DNA of 64,000 nucleotides from positions 130,366 to 194,365 of the forward strand of contig JBDRKQ010000101.1 of NCBI GenBank assembly GCA_043813895.1, read 5' to 3'. This document shows, one piece after another, positions 9,114 to 17,748 of the stretch. Each line of letters opens with the position of its first letter. The stretch's first letter is position 1. Under the pieces are notes generated by a model. That model made no database searches. It saw nothing but the letters and a program-made list of their open reading frames with translations, and had not been told where the DNA came from. The stretch comes from CAZTAR01 sp043813895. Lineage in GTDB: Bacteria; Planctomycetota; Phycisphaerae; UBA1845; UTPLA1. The position numbers were made by a program, and so were the translations under genes.

Positions 9114-9200
9114 TGGGCGGACTAACGAGCTTGCGTCTGCGAAGCTGTAACCCGTTCAGTTTCAGTAGATTGCGTTGTGTGCTGCCGAGCCGAGGTGATG

Positions 9201-9217
9201 TGGCACGCCGAATGCAC
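9201..9217 (+). promoter_or_regulatory. Sigma-54 promoter P1 (-24/-12) for the Hmc/Dsr-like operon
   Basis: TGGCACGCCGAATGCAC has the GG (9202-9203) and GC (9214-9215) dinucleotides separated by exactly 10 bp, a perfect TGGCACG -24 box and ATGCA instead of TTGCA at -12. Transcription would start near 9227, which excludes the upstream in-frame starts of the HTH gene at 9177 and 9198. Confidence 0.7.
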
Positions 9218-9323
9218 TGAAAACGGCGAGTCGAACGTGAAGCACGAGTTCGCTGATTGGACCGTTTTCGGCAGACCGGCCGGTTACGGTGAGAACCCGG
9301 CAAAGGGCGGAAGGGTCCGGACT

Positions 9324-9770
9324 TTGGCTGGCAAGACCATTGGACTGACAACAGGCCAAGCCGCTCGCTACTGCTTAGTGAGTCCGGACACGATTGTCAA
9401 GTGGATCAGGGCGGAGAACCTGCCGGCCCAGCGGACCGTCGGAGGACAGTTCCGCATCTTTGTCGACGGCCTGCGCGAGTTCATGATCCGCAACCAGATG
9501 AGCACCGAACGGCTCGATGCGGAGATCGACTGCCGACCGTATTGCTGGGAGTACCATCACGGGACGCGCCGGGCAGCGAGCACGCCTGGATTGCCCTGCG
9601 GCGAGTGCCCGGTTTACCGAGCCAAAGCGCTGAATTGCTTCGAACTCCGTGCGATCGACGCTGATTGCAGTTGGCCCGATCGCAACTGCGCGGATTGCGC
9701 GTACTACCGAACGTGGGCAGACTCGTCGGGCGCTGAGACACAGCATGGAGGGGGGTCGCGGCGCGCATGA
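9324..9770 (+). CDS. Excisionase/MerR-type HTH protein with Cys-rich C-terminus
   Basis: About 148 residues from TTG 9324, which follows GGCGGAAGGG at good spacing; GTG 9237 is an alternative start. Residues about 8-50 form a winged-helix DNA-binding domain of the excisionase/MerR-like class (LTTGQAARYCLVSPDTIVKW followed by VGGQFRIF). The C-terminal half carries about ten cysteines in patterns suited to metal or Fe-S binding (CRPYC, CGECPVY, NCADCAYY). It is the first gene after sigma-54 promoter P1 and sits just ahead of the membrane redox complex genes, so it may act as a redox- or metal-responsive local regulator. This role is inferred from position and cysteines only; no characterised homologue was recognised. 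Confidence 0.7.
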   Translation: MAGKTIGLTTGQAARYCLVSPDTIVKWIRAENLPAQRTVGGQFRIFVDGLREFMIRNQMSTERLDAEIDCRPYCWEYHHGTRRAASTPGLPCGECPVYRAKALNCFELRAIDADCSWPDRNCADCAYYRTWADSSGAETQHGGGSRRA

Positions 9771-9825
9771 CTGGGAAGACTCGATGCGATCAACCAGGTT
9801 GCCGAGGTCACGGGTGGAGACATCA

Positions 9826-11328
9826 ATGAAGCCATTGCTTGGTCCGGGAGAACTCGCGAAAGCACTGGAACATTCACGGCCGAAGGAAGTCCGTAAAGAA
9901 CAGCGGCTGAATGTGCGGTATCACATCGAACATCCGGTGACCGGCGATCGGCCCCGGAAGTTCCTTAAGACCTTTGCGACCATCCTGCGACACGTGCCGT
10001 CGTACGGTTTGGCGATCGAGCATTACGTTCACTGCCAGGCCAAGTGCGGGCGGTGCTCGGTCGAGTGCATGCTCTTCCAGGCTACCAACGATCCGAGAGA
10101 CGTGCCGTGCTACCGGTCCTCGATGCTGTTGGACATCTACAAGCGGTATTTCACGTTGGGCGGGCGGTTCTGGGGTTCGGTGACGGGCCGAGGCGAGCTG
10201 ACCGACGAGAAACTCCAGGAGATGGCCCAATCGGTCTGGAACTGCACGGCGTGCCGAAAGTGTCTGCTCGAATGTCCGTCGGGCATTGACCACGGTTTGC
10301 TGACGCACCTGGCTCGGTACATCCTCAGCGAGATGGATGTGGTGCCTCGCGCCCTGGTTGTCAGTACGCGCGAGCAACTCGAAGGGAAGACGGGCAATAC
10401 GTCGGCGTTTCCTTGGCCGGCCATCCAGGATGGGTTGGAGTTTCTGGAGGAGGAGATGGAAGAGGAGAAGGGCGTCAAGATTCGCTTCCCTCTCGATGTC
10501 GAGGAAGCGGATTATGTCTTCTTCCCGGCCGTCAGCGATTTCATGATGGAGGCCGAGACGCTGATGGGCAACGCGGCGGTCTTCGCCGCAACTGGAGACT
10601 CTTGGACCATCGGCACGAAGTGCCACGACGGGATCAACTACGGCCTGTTCTACAGTGACCGGGTCTGGGATCGCGTAGTCAGCAAGGTCGATGCTGAGAC
10701 CCGTCGGCTGAAGGGTAAGGCGATCATGATCGGCGAATGTGGCCACGCGAGCCGATCCGCCAAGGTCGGCATTCCGATGTTCTGCGGCGGCAAGGAGTCC
10801 TTGCCCGTGCTCAACTGCATGGAATACGCCTACGACGCCTGGAAAGCGGGCAAGCTCAAGCTCATCCGCGGCGCGATCAAGGAACGCGTGACATACCACG
10901 ATCCGTGCAACATTGCCCGGACGAAGTGGATCACCGAGCAGCCGCGCGAGCTTCTCAAGTACATCTGTGAAGACTACGTCGAGATGACGCCCAATCGGGA
11001 GGACAACATCTGCTGCGGCGGGGGCGGGGGGACCGTCTCGATCGACGAGATTCGACCGTATCGCACGGGGGTTTCGGGCAAGGCCAAGGCGGAGCAGATC
11101 CGCGCCACTGGGGCCAAGTACTGCGTCGGCCCATGCGCGAACTGCAAGAAGCAACTGAAGGAGTTGATGGAAGATCAGGCGGTCGATTGCGAGATCGTCG
11201 GACTGCACGACCTGCTCTACAATGCGATCGACTACTCGGAACTCAAACGGGAGCAAGGCATCGAGCCGGACGAGACCGGGAACGACACCGATCGTGAAAC
11301 GACCACATCGGAGGCCGCATCATCGTGA
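9826..11328 (+). CDS. HmcF/DsrK/HdrD-like [4Fe-4S] protein with CCG domain
   Basis: About 500 residues. The ATG 9826 follows GGTGGAG; an earlier ATG at 9784 is possible. Two ferredoxin-type cysteine groups are visible (CQAKCGRCSVEC at residues 70-81 and CTACRKCLLECPSG near 152), for two [4Fe-4S] clusters. A heterodisulfide-reductase-type C-terminal domain follows with YHDPCNIAR and CCGGGGGT and a final CVGPCANCKK, the CCG motif that in HdrD/HdrB binds the noncubane cluster. HmcF and DsrK are the closest functional models: cytoplasmic-face subunits that exchange electrons with a membrane cytochrome b and a thiol/disulfide partner. The next gene starts inside its stop codon, consistent with a fixed complex. 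The partner in the cytoplasm may be the ORP-like operon products, which is inference. Confidence 0.85.
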   Translation: MKPLLGPGELAKALEHSRPKEVRKEQRLNVRYHIEHPVTGDRPRKFLKTFATILRHVPSYGLAIEHYVHCQAKCGRCSVECMLFQATNDPRDVPCYRSSMLLDIYKRYFTLGGRFWGSVTGRGELTDEKLQEMAQSVWNCTACRKCLLECPSGIDHGLLTHLARYILSEMDVVPRALVVSTREQLEGKTGNTSAFPWPAIQDGLEFLEEEMEEEKGVKIRFPLDVEEADYVFFPAVSDFMMEAETLMGNAAVFAATGDSWTIGTKCHDGINYGLFYSDRVWDRVVSKVDAETRRLKGKAIMIGECGHASRSAKVGIPMFCGGKESLPVLNCMEYAYDAWKAGKLKLIRGAIKERVTYHDPCNIARTKWITEQPRELLKYICEDYVEMTPNREDNICCGGGGGTVSIDEIRPYRTGVSGKAKAEQIRATGAKYCVGPCANCKKQLKELMEDQAVDCEIVGLHDLLYNAIDYSELKREQGIEPDETGNDTDRETTTSEAASS

Positions 11329-12041
11329 ATGTGACTGTGGAATCAATGCTCGAGTTCGCACGGGGGCCTTTGTTCCGGTTCGCGTTTGCCCTCATGGTCC
11401 TCGGCTTGGCGCGGCTGGTCCTGCTGACCCTCTACGGAATCGTCCGGACCTATATCCTGGCAGGCGACAAGCGCCTGCTCTGGCCGGTCATCCGGCAGCG
11501 CACACTGTGGACCTTGTTTCCGTTTTCCCGACTGCACCGCACGCGCTCGGCCTACAGCATTCTCAGCTTCGTCTTTCACGTGGGCCTGATCGTCGTGCCG
11601 ATCTTCCTCTTCGCCCATGTTCATCTCTGGCAGCGTGGCGTCGGGATATCTTGGCCGGTGCTGCCCGCGCTTGCGGCCGATGTGCTTACGATCCTCACGG
11701 TCGTCGCCGCCCTTGCGTTGCTCGCGGCGCGGGCCGGCTCGTCGTTGTCGCGCACGCTGAGCCGGGCGCAGGACTACCTCTGGCCGGTGCTACTGTCCCT
11801 GGCGTTCTTAAGCGGCTTCCTTGCGTCTCATCCCGCTTTGTGTCCCGTGGACTACCAGGTAATGTTGTTGATTCACGTACTTGCCGCGGAGTTGATCCTC
11901 GTATTGATTCCATTTTCGAAGATCGCGCACTGCGTGCTGCTCCCGTTTTCTCAAGTTGTGTCCGACCTGGGCTGGCATTTCCCGGCCACGGCGGGGAAGG
12001 ATGTTTGTAGAGCCCTCGGCAAGGAGTCCACACCGATATGA
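11325..12041 (+). CDS. HmcE/DsrM/NarI-like membrane cytochrome b subunit
   Basis: About 238 residues starting at GTG 11325, which overlaps the upstream stop (GTGA). Five to six hydrophobic segments are seen: FAFALMVLGLARLVLLTLYG, AYSILSFVFHVGLIVVPIF, VLTILTVVAALALLA and LLIHVLAAELILVLIPF among them. Histidines placed within helices (FHVGL, FAHVH, LIHVL, KIAHC) are the expected axial ligands for two b hemes, as in NarI/DsrM. It should move electrons between the quinone pool and the HdrD-like subunit encoded just upstream. Order and coupling with the Fe-S protein mirror dsrM-dsrK and hmcE-hmcF pairs. Confidence 0.82.
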   Translation: MNVTVESMLEFARGPLFRFAFALMVLGLARLVLLTLYGIVRTYILAGDKRLLWPVIRQRTLWTLFPFSRLHRTRSAYSILSFVFHVGLIVVPIFLFAHVHLWQRGVGISWPVLPALAADVLTILTVVAALALLAARAGSSLSRTLSRAQDYLWPVLLSLAFLSGFLASHPALCPVDYQVMLLIHVLAAELILVLIPFSKIAHCVLLPFSQVVSDLGWHFPATAGKDVCRALGKESTPI

Positions 12042-12973
12042 TCGACGACAACAGCACGGCTGCAATCCTGACTGATACGACGCTGTGCACGGGATGTGAG
12101 GCGTGCGTCGCCGCGTGCAAGAAGGAGAACGACCTGGGCAAGGACCGGATGCGACGATGGAAGCGCAAGATCGACGACCTGTCGAGTACGCGCTTTACCA
12201 CGATCATCCGACGTCCCGGGGGTCATTCCGTCCGCCAGCAATGTCGACACTGCAAGGACCCGGCTTGCGTCTCGGCCTGCCTGGTCGGAGCGTTGCAGAA
12301 GACTGACGAAGGCCCGGTGATCTACGATGCCGACAAGTGCATGGGCTGTCGCTACTGCATGATGGCATGTCCGTACGGGATTCCCCGCTACGACTGGGAC
12401 AAGCCGGTCCCCTACGTCCGCAAGTGTACGATGTGCTACTCGCGCATCCAGGAGGGCCGGCAGCCTGCCTGCACGGAGGCCTGCCCGGAGGGAGCGACGA
12501 TCTTCGGCACCCGGGCCGAGATGTTGGCCGTGGCGCACCGCCGCATCAAAGACAACCCCGGCAAGTATCTGAATCGTGTGTTCGGCGAGCACGAGGTGGG
12601 CGGAACCTCCGTCTTCTATATCTCCGACATCCCACTGGGGTTCCTCGGTTGGAAGCCTGACATGGGGAACGAGCCACTGCCGACGCTGACCTGGGCATCC
12701 CTCACGAAGGTCCCACCGGTCATCGCGGGCATGGCCGTGGCGATGTCTGGGATCTACTTCATCATCGGCCGCCGGATGAAGTTCCAGGCCCAAGCCGCGT
12801 TCGAACAGGAGATGGCCGCGGCTGCTGCGGCGGCCTCGTCAACAACGCAGGCGCCGCAGGAAGGCGAGGCGTCAGGGAAAGCCGAACCATCGGCGGATGT
12901 GCCGACATCAGACGACGACAAAGCATCGGGAAACGCGGCACCCTCCGCAAGAACAGAGAACAAGAATGAGTAA
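12038..12973 (+). CDS. HmcB/DsrO-like ferredoxin subunit with four [4Fe-4S] motifs and C-terminal membrane anchor
   Basis: About 311 residues; ATG 12038 overlaps the previous stop (ATGA). Cysteine groups CTGCEACVAAC, CRHCKDPACVSAC, CMGCRYCMMACPYG and CTMCYSRI...ACTEACPEG give four cubane clusters, the standard layout of the HybA/DmsB/NrfC/HmcB family. Near residue 230 there is one hydrophobic segment (VPPVIAGMAVAMSGIYFIIG), then an Ala/Pro/Glu-rich tail. There is no twin-arginine signal, unlike DsrO, so the clusters may lie on the cytoplasmic face unless targeting occurs otherwise. It pairs with the NrfD-type subunit encoded next, with which it overlaps by 8 bp. Confidence 0.85.
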   Translation: MIDDNSTAAILTDTTLCTGCEACVAACKKENDLGKDRMRRWKRKIDDLSSTRFTTIIRRPGGHSVRQQCRHCKDPACVSACLVGALQKTDEGPVIYDADKCMGCRYCMMACPYGIPRYDWDKPVPYVRKCTMCYSRIQEGRQPACTEACPEGATIFGTRAEMLAVAHRRIKDNPGKYLNRVFGEHEVGGTSVFYISDIPLGFLGWKPDMGNEPLPTLTWASLTKVPPVIAGMAVAMSGIYFIIGRRMKFQAQAAFEQEMAAAAAAASSTTQAPQEGEASGKAEPSADVPTSDDDKASGNAAPSARTENKNE

Positions 12974-14924
12974 GTCCCTTAAGTCCTTCAGCCTTCTCAA
13001 GTCGATCCTGTGGGCCATCATGGGGGTCTGGGCCGTGGTGACGGTGGCTCGATTCCTCAACGGACTCGGCGCGACGACGGGTCTGAATGATTCCACACCG
13101 TGGGGACTGTGGATCGCCTTCGACGTCATGGCGGGCGTCGCACTGGCGGCCGGCGGATTCGTCCTGGCCGCCACGGTTTACATCTTCGGTCTGGAGAAGT
13201 ATCGGCCATTCGTGCGGTCCGCGATCCTGACGGCGTTTCTGGGTTACATCGCCGTGGCGATCGGCCTGCTCTACGACCTGGGGCTGCCCTGGCACATCTG
13301 GCACCCCATCGTACACCCGCAGCATCACTCCGTGCTGTTCGAAGTCGCGATGTGCGTGATGTTCTACCTCGCGGTGCTTGGACTGGAGTTCAGCCCCGTG
13401 GTGTTGGAGCATCCCTGGTTCGACAGACCGCTCTTGCGGAAGATTCACGCGGTCGTCAAGCGCCTGGTCATTCCGCTGGTCATTGCGGGAATCGTCTTGT
13501 CGACGCTTCACCAGTCGTCACTCGGATCACTATTCCTGATCCAGCCGTTCCGCGTGCATCCCCTGTGGTACAGTCCAATCGTCTATGTTCTGTTCTTCAT
13601 CTCGGCGATCGCTCTCGGGTTGATGATGGTCACGCTCGAATCGCTCGTGTCGGGGTGGTTCTTCGGGCACAAGATCCGGACGGAACGCCTCGGCGGACTG
13701 GGCAGGGCGGCCTCGGTTGTCTTGTTCCTGTATGCCGCGATTCGTCTGGGCGACTTACTCATACAGGGAAAGCTGGGCCTCGCCTTCGACGGATCCTGGC
13801 AGGGTTCCTTGTTCATCTTCGAGATGATGGTGAGCGCAATCGTGCCGGCTGCACTTCTGGCGGTCCGACGCGTGCGGACCAGCGTCGCGGGGTTGGGCGC
13901 CTGCTCCATCCTGACGGTGCTGGGATTGATCGGATACCGCTTCAATATCTGTGTCGTGACCTTCACACGGCCGGACGAAATGCCCTATCTGCCCACATGG
14001 ATGGAACTGGCGGTGACTGCGGGCGTCGTTGCGGGAGGAGTCCTGACGTTCATCTTTTTCGTCGAGCATCTCAAGGTCTACCAAGATGAGCCGGACGACC
14101 ATGCGGAGCCGTTCATCACGCCGAGCAATGACTTCGTCGGCATCCCCGAGCCCTATCCCGCCATGGTCGCCTCCCCGCGGCGCTATTCCCTGATCGCCGT
14201 CGTCACTGCGGCATTGGCCGTTGGCTTCCTGCCGGCCGATGCGGTGTTCGGCCCCCAGCCGGAGCGACAACCCGTTTCGTCGGCCCGGATGGTCGATGCA
14301 GTCAAGGTCCAACTTGGAGGCAACCCGGGACGGTTGTATTTGTTGCCCGGCTTCGACGTTCCCGACACCGTGCCGGCCGGCGCGCCGCGCACCAATGTGA
14401 GCCTGATGCTGATTAACGGCAATCGCGACGCGCGGCTGGTTCCTTTCAACCACAAGGGCCACGCCGCTGAACTTGGCGGCGACACAGCGTGTGTTCAGTG
14501 TCATCATCAGAATCTGCCGTTCGATCAGAATACATCATGCAGCGAGTGTCATCGCGACATGTACGAAACGACGGACACGTTCGATCATGCGTTGCACATC
14601 GGTAGCCTGGGGAACAATGATGCATGTGTGAAGTGCCACGAAGAAGAACCGGCAAGGAAGACCCGGGAAACCGCCAAGGCCTGCCAAGCGTGTCACAAGG
14701 AGATGGTCGTGCCGGGGTCGCGAATCTCGCCGCCCGCACGAGGGTCGACCGGGTTCGCCCCGGGATACATGGACGCGATGCACGGCCTGTGCATCGGCTG
14801 CCACACAGAGGTCGCGAAGGCGCGGGACATGCCGCACCATGCCCGATGCGACACCTGCCACAGGCCCGAAACCGAACGTGCTGAAGCACATCAGCTTCAT
14901 CACAACTTGGAGGAGAACAAGTGA
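12966..14924 (+). CDS. NrfD/HmcC-like integral membrane subunit fused to a hexaheme c-type cytochrome domain
   Basis: About 652 residues. Residues 1-365 contain ten hydrophobic helices of the NrfD/HmcC/DsrP quinone-interacting family. An eleventh helix lies near residue 400 (YSLIAVVTAALAVGFLPAD). The last 170 residues carry six CxxCH heme motifs (CVQCH, CSECH, CVKCH, CQACH, CIGCH, CDTCH) with extra histidines (FNHKGH, FDHALH) as expected for bis-His class III cytochromes. In Hmc and Dsr complexes the cytochrome (HmcA, DsrJ) is a separate gene, so this fusion is unusual. The extra helix would move the C-terminus to the periplasm, where heme c is attached. The start at 12966 overlaps the upstream gene by 8 bp. 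Confidence 0.87.
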   Translation: MSKSLKSFSLLKSILWAIMGVWAVVTVARFLNGLGATTGLNDSTPWGLWIAFDVMAGVALAAGGFVLAATVYIFGLEKYRPFVRSAILTAFLGYIAVAIGLLYDLGLPWHIWHPIVHPQHHSVLFEVAMCVMFYLAVLGLEFSPVVLEHPWFDRPLLRKIHAVVKRLVIPLVIAGIVLSTLHQSSLGSLFLIQPFRVHPLWYSPIVYVLFFISAIALGLMMVTLESLVSGWFFGHKIRTERLGGLGRAASVVLFLYAAIRLGDLLIQGKLGLAFDGSWQGSLFIFEMMVSAIVPAALLAVRRVRTSVAGLGACSILTVLGLIGYRFNICVVTFTRPDEMPYLPTWMELAVTAGVVAGGVLTFIFFVEHLKVYQDEPDDHAEPFITPSNDFVGIPEPYPAMVASPRRYSLIAVVTAALAVGFLPADAVFGPQPERQPVSSARMVDAVKVQLGGNPGRLYLLPGFDVPDTVPAGAPRTNVSLMLINGNRDARLVPFNHKGHAAELGGDTACVQCHHQNLPFDQNTSCSECHRDMYETTDTFDHALHIGSLGNNDACVKCHEEEPARKTRETAKACQACHKEMVVPGSRISPPARGSTGFAPGYMDAMHGLCIGCHTEVAKARDMPHHARCDTCHRPETERAEAHQLHHNLEENK

Positions 14925-15376
14925 GCGGGACCTCCTCCTCGAATCGGAAGAAGGTGCTGGTGATCGACGACGAGTCGTCCATCATCGCGTACCTGACGAC
15001 CGTGCTCGAGGATGAGGGATACGAAACCTGTTCCGCCACGGATGTCGAGGAGGGCTTATCCGTTGTCCGTGAGCAACTGCCCGATCTCATCACGCTGGAT
15101 ATCATGATGCCGAAGCGATCGGGCCTCGCGCTGTATCGGGACATCAAGCTCGATCCGCAACTCCGCAGCATCCCAGTGATCTTTGTCACAGCGTTTAATC
15201 GGGCCAACGATCTCTGGCCGGCTGCGTTCCGTAGGATGGTCCCGGACGGGAATGTCCCTCTCCCTGAAGGCTACGTGGAGAAACCCATCGACGTGCCGGC
15301 CTTTCTGGAGACGGTGACATTCCTGATCAGGTGTGCCGCTCCCAGGGCCTCTGCAGAGGAAGGGGCAGCGTCATGA
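14921..15376 (+). CDS. Stand-alone response regulator receiver
   Basis: About 151 residues from GTG 14921 (GTGA overlap with the cytochrome gene). It is a single CheY-like receiver: acidic pair DDE at 16-18, phosphoacceptor Asp60 in LITLDIMMP, Thr in VIFVTAF and Lys in YVEKPID. There is no output domain; the tail is short and Ala-rich. It has an insertion before the Lys motif that is shared with the third receiver at 17121. It is translationally coupled to both the redox complex and the kinase that follows, recalling rrf1, the response regulator encoded after hmc in Desulfovibrio. Confidence 0.9.
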   Translation: MSGTSSSNRKKVLVIDDESSIIAYLTTVLEDEGYETCSATDVEEGLSVVREQLPDLITLDIMMPKRSGLALYRDIKLDPQLRSIPVIFVTAFNRANDLWPAAFRRMVPDGNVPLPEGYVEKPIDVPAFLETVTFLIRCAAPRASAEEGAAS

Positions 15377-16470
15377 TCCCAGCACGGATCAGGAGCTGGA
15401 TTCGGACGGAGTTGTTTGACCAGGTGCCGATCAGCATTTGCGTCATCGACCGAGACTACAAGATCGTCGAGGCCAACTCGACCTTTTCCGAGACCTTCGG
15501 GGCGTGGCAGGAGCGAAGGTGCTTCTCGGTGTACAAGAACCGAACCGAGCGATGTGAGGACTGTGCGGCCGGCAAGACTTTCCGCGACGGCCAGACGCGG
15601 AGCCACGAGGAAGTGGGCGTTGCCGCATCCGAGGGTAAGCCTACGCATTACCTGGTGCAGATGGTGCCCCTGATCGGCGGGGATGGCGAGATCCCGTATA
15701 TTGTCGAGATGTCGACCGACATCAGCGAGATGAAGCGATTGCAGCAGGAGAAACTGACCGCCGAGCGTCTTGCCGCCGTGGGCCAAACGGTGGCCGGCCT
15801 CGCACATGGCATTAAGAACGTTATAATGGGCTTGGAAGGCGGCATGTACGTCGTCAGCTCCGGAATCCGGCGGAACGACAACGATAAGATCCGCCAGGGC
15901 TGGGAGATACTGGAGGAACACACCGCCCGCATCGCATCGTTCGCGAAGGAGTTCCTGGAGTTTGCCAAGGGGCGGGTGCCCAGGGTCGCCGTTGTCGACC
16001 CCAACCGCGTTGCACGACAGGTCATCGCGTTGTTCCGTGAGACGGCCCGGCGATCCGGTATCGAACTCCTGAGCAACCTGGGCGACGAGATTGGCGAAAG
16101 GCCCCTGGATGAGGAAGAGATTCACACAGCCCTGACAAACCTCGTATCCAACGCGTTGGACGCGTGCGAGATGAGTGACAAGGACGAGCGGCGCATCACG
16201 CTCTCCACGCGCGAGGAGAACGGCACGCTCACCTATGAGGTGGTCGACAACGGTTGCGGCATGGAGTACGACGTCAAGCAGAAGGTCTTCACCAACTTCT
16301 TCTCGACCAAGGGATCGGGCAAGGGCACCGGGCTCGGCCTGCTGACGACGCGAAAGATCGTTCAGGAACATGGTGGCAGGGTTTCGTTCGAGTCCACGGA
16401 GGGTGTGGGCTCTGTCTTCCGACTGGAGTTCCCTATCGACCGTCTTCCCGAACCGACGGCCGACGTTTGA
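15373..16470 (+). CDS. Cytoplasmic PAS histidine kinase with Cys-bearing PAS domain
   Basis: About 365 residues; ATG 15373 overlaps the receiver stop. No membrane segment. Residues 14-120 form a PAS domain containing Cys50 and C61-x2-C64 (CFSVYKNRTERCEDC), a pattern suited to a metal, Fe-S or thiol sensor. The HisKA-like helix has His145 in GLAHGIKNV, followed by a coiled dimerisation helix. The catalytic domain has an N box (TALTNLVSNALDA), DNGCGM and GTGLGLLTTRKI. It probably autophosphorylates in response to cytoplasmic redox or sulfur state and passes phosphate to one or more of the three neighbouring receivers. Confidence 0.9.
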   Translation: MIPARIRSWIRTELFDQVPISICVIDRDYKIVEANSTFSETFGAWQERRCFSVYKNRTERCEDCAAGKTFRDGQTRSHEEVGVAASEGKPTHYLVQMVPLIGGDGEIPYIVEMSTDISEMKRLQQEKLTAERLAAVGQTVAGLAHGIKNVIMGLEGGMYVVSSGIRRNDNDKIRQGWEILEEHTARIASFAKEFLEFAKGRVPRVAVVDPNRVARQVIALFRETARRSGIELLSNLGDEIGERPLDEEEIHTALTNLVSNALDACEMSDKDERRITLSTREENGTLTYEVVDNGCGMEYDVKQKVFTNFFSTKGSGKGTGLGLLTTRKIVQEHGGRVSFESTEGVGSVFRLEFPIDRLPEPTADV

Positions 16471-16525
16471 GCGGGAGCCGCCCGGAGTCCCATCGGACGT
16501 GTGGGTGTGCTGAGGAGGTCAGTGA

Positions 16526-17044
16526 ATGGTTCTACCACAGGACAAGACGATTCTCGTCGTTGATGACGAGCCAAACGTCCGCGTGTTCTTGCAGACGGTC
16601 CTGGAGGACGCCGGTTTTAAGGTCGTGACCGCCGCCGACGGTGATGAAGCCCTGGAGATCATCCGGTCGAGCAAGCCCGATTTCATCTCCACGGACCTGG
16701 TCATGCCCAAGCGGTCGGGCCCGCGGCTCCTGTACGAATTGAGGAAAGACAAGGAGTTGTCGCGAATCCCGGTGTTGATCGTCACGGCCCACGCCGAGAC
16801 AGACATGGGAAAGAGCGATCTCGAAGATATCATGGCTGAGAGTGTCATGTCGGGCCCGGGTGTTTATCTGGAGAAGCCCGTCAGACCTGCCGCCTACGTG
16901 CGACACGTCAAGGAGGCTCTTGGCATTGCCGTAACCGAAGAAGACGCCGACAAGATGAGCCTCAAGGAGCAGTTGCAGGAGCGCATGAGAAACGCCGATC
17001 CCGAGGCAATCCGAAAGGCGCTCGAAGCATTGGGAAACGACTGA
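16526..17044 (+). CDS. Stand-alone response regulator receiver with C-terminal helical tail
   Basis: About 172 residues; the start follows GAGGAGGT. Receiver features: DDE at 13-15, phosphoacceptor Asp57 in FISTDLVMP, Thr in LIVTAHA, Lys in YLEKPV. After residue 135 comes a charged helical tail (LKEQLQERMRNADPEAIRKAL) that is not a known DNA-binding domain. It may work as a phosphorelay intermediate or bind a partner protein directly. Confidence 0.88.
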   Translation: MVLPQDKTILVVDDEPNVRVFLQTVLEDAGFKVVTAADGDEALEIIRSSKPDFISTDLVMPKRSGPRLLYELRKDKELSRIPVLIVTAHAETDMGKSDLEDIMAESVMSGPGVYLEKPVRPAAYVRHVKEALGIAVTEEDADKMSLKEQLQERMRNADPEAIRKALEALGND

Positions 17045-17120
17045 GAGACCTGACAGAACCTCGCCAAGGGCTGTTGTACAAGACGGCGCGGCCCCTTGGT
17101 TTTCGACGGAGATTGCGTCC

Positions 17121-17531
17121 ATGCCTGCAAACGAACAAGCCAAGAAGAAGATCCTGATCGTGGACGACGAGCCCGGCATCGTAGCCTACCTGGAGACTCT
17201 CCTTCAGGACAACGGATACGACACGGTGTCGGCCACCGACGGCCGGGTCGGATTCGAGAAACTGAAGAGCGAACGGCCCGACCTCGTGACGCTCGACATC
17301 ACGATGCCCGTGGAATCCGGTATTCGCTTCTATCGCGATATGAAGGACGATCCCGAGTTCGCCGCGGTCCCCGTCGTCATCGTGACGGCCGTCACGGGCA
17401 AGGGCGGCAACCCGGAAGAGTTCAAGAAGTTTATCAGCACGCGAAAGCAAGTCCCTCCGCCGGATGGATTCGTCGCCAAACCCGTCGACCAGGGGGAACT
17501 GCTGGCCCTGGTCAAGAAGCTCCTGCCCTGA
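17121..17531 (+). CDS. Stand-alone response regulator receiver
   Basis: About 136 residues. Receiver domain with DDE at 15-17, phosphoacceptor Asp59 in LVTLDITMP, Thr in VIVTAVT and Lys in FVAKPVD. It is most like the first receiver of the cluster (LPDLITLDIMMP), including an insertion of about 20 residues before the Lys motif (PPPDGFVAKP against PLPEGYVEKP). Last gene before the intergenic repeat and the EBP gene. Confidence 0.88.
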   Translation: MPANEQAKKKILIVDDEPGIVAYLETLLQDNGYDTVSATDGRVGFEKLKSERPDLVTLDITMPVESGIRFYRDMKDDPEFAAVPVVIVTAVTGKGGNPEEFKKFISTRKQVPPPDGFVAKPVDQGELLALVKKLLP

Positions 17532-17656
17532 GGGCCCAGTCGAGCCCGAACCACGGATGGTGCTCGACCGTCGAACACAGCCCGAGGCCGCACCGAAAGT
17601 GACCGAGGGATAAAGGGGTCGAGGGATCGGCGGAAACCGCCTCGGCGGTAACCGGA

Positions 17657-17708
17657 TTGTGGCACAGGCGCCCCGCCTGTGTTCTCGCCGGCGAGATGCC
17701 CGCCACAA
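17657..17708. repeat. Intergenic palindrome (GTGGCACAGGCG family)
   Basis: TTGTGGCACAGGCGCCCCGC ... GATGCCCGCCACAAG forms an outer stem (TTGTGG/CCACAA) with an inner CACAGGCG/CGCCTGTG hairpin. It lies between the last receiver and the EBP gene and could end operon 1, though there is no T tract. Confidence 0.5.
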
Positions 17709-17748
17709 GTGAACGTCAAGCGCCATAACAGGACGGCTAGTCGTTGTC

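Noticed and set aside
9177..9236. Upstream start codons (GTG 9177, ATG 9198) for the HTH gene
   Set aside because: The sigma-54 -24/-12 element at 9201-9217 would put these codons upstream of the transcription start.
9874..11256. 460-codon minus-strand frame
   Set aside because: Antisense to the HmcF-like gene, whose cysteine motifs and operon coupling are decisive.
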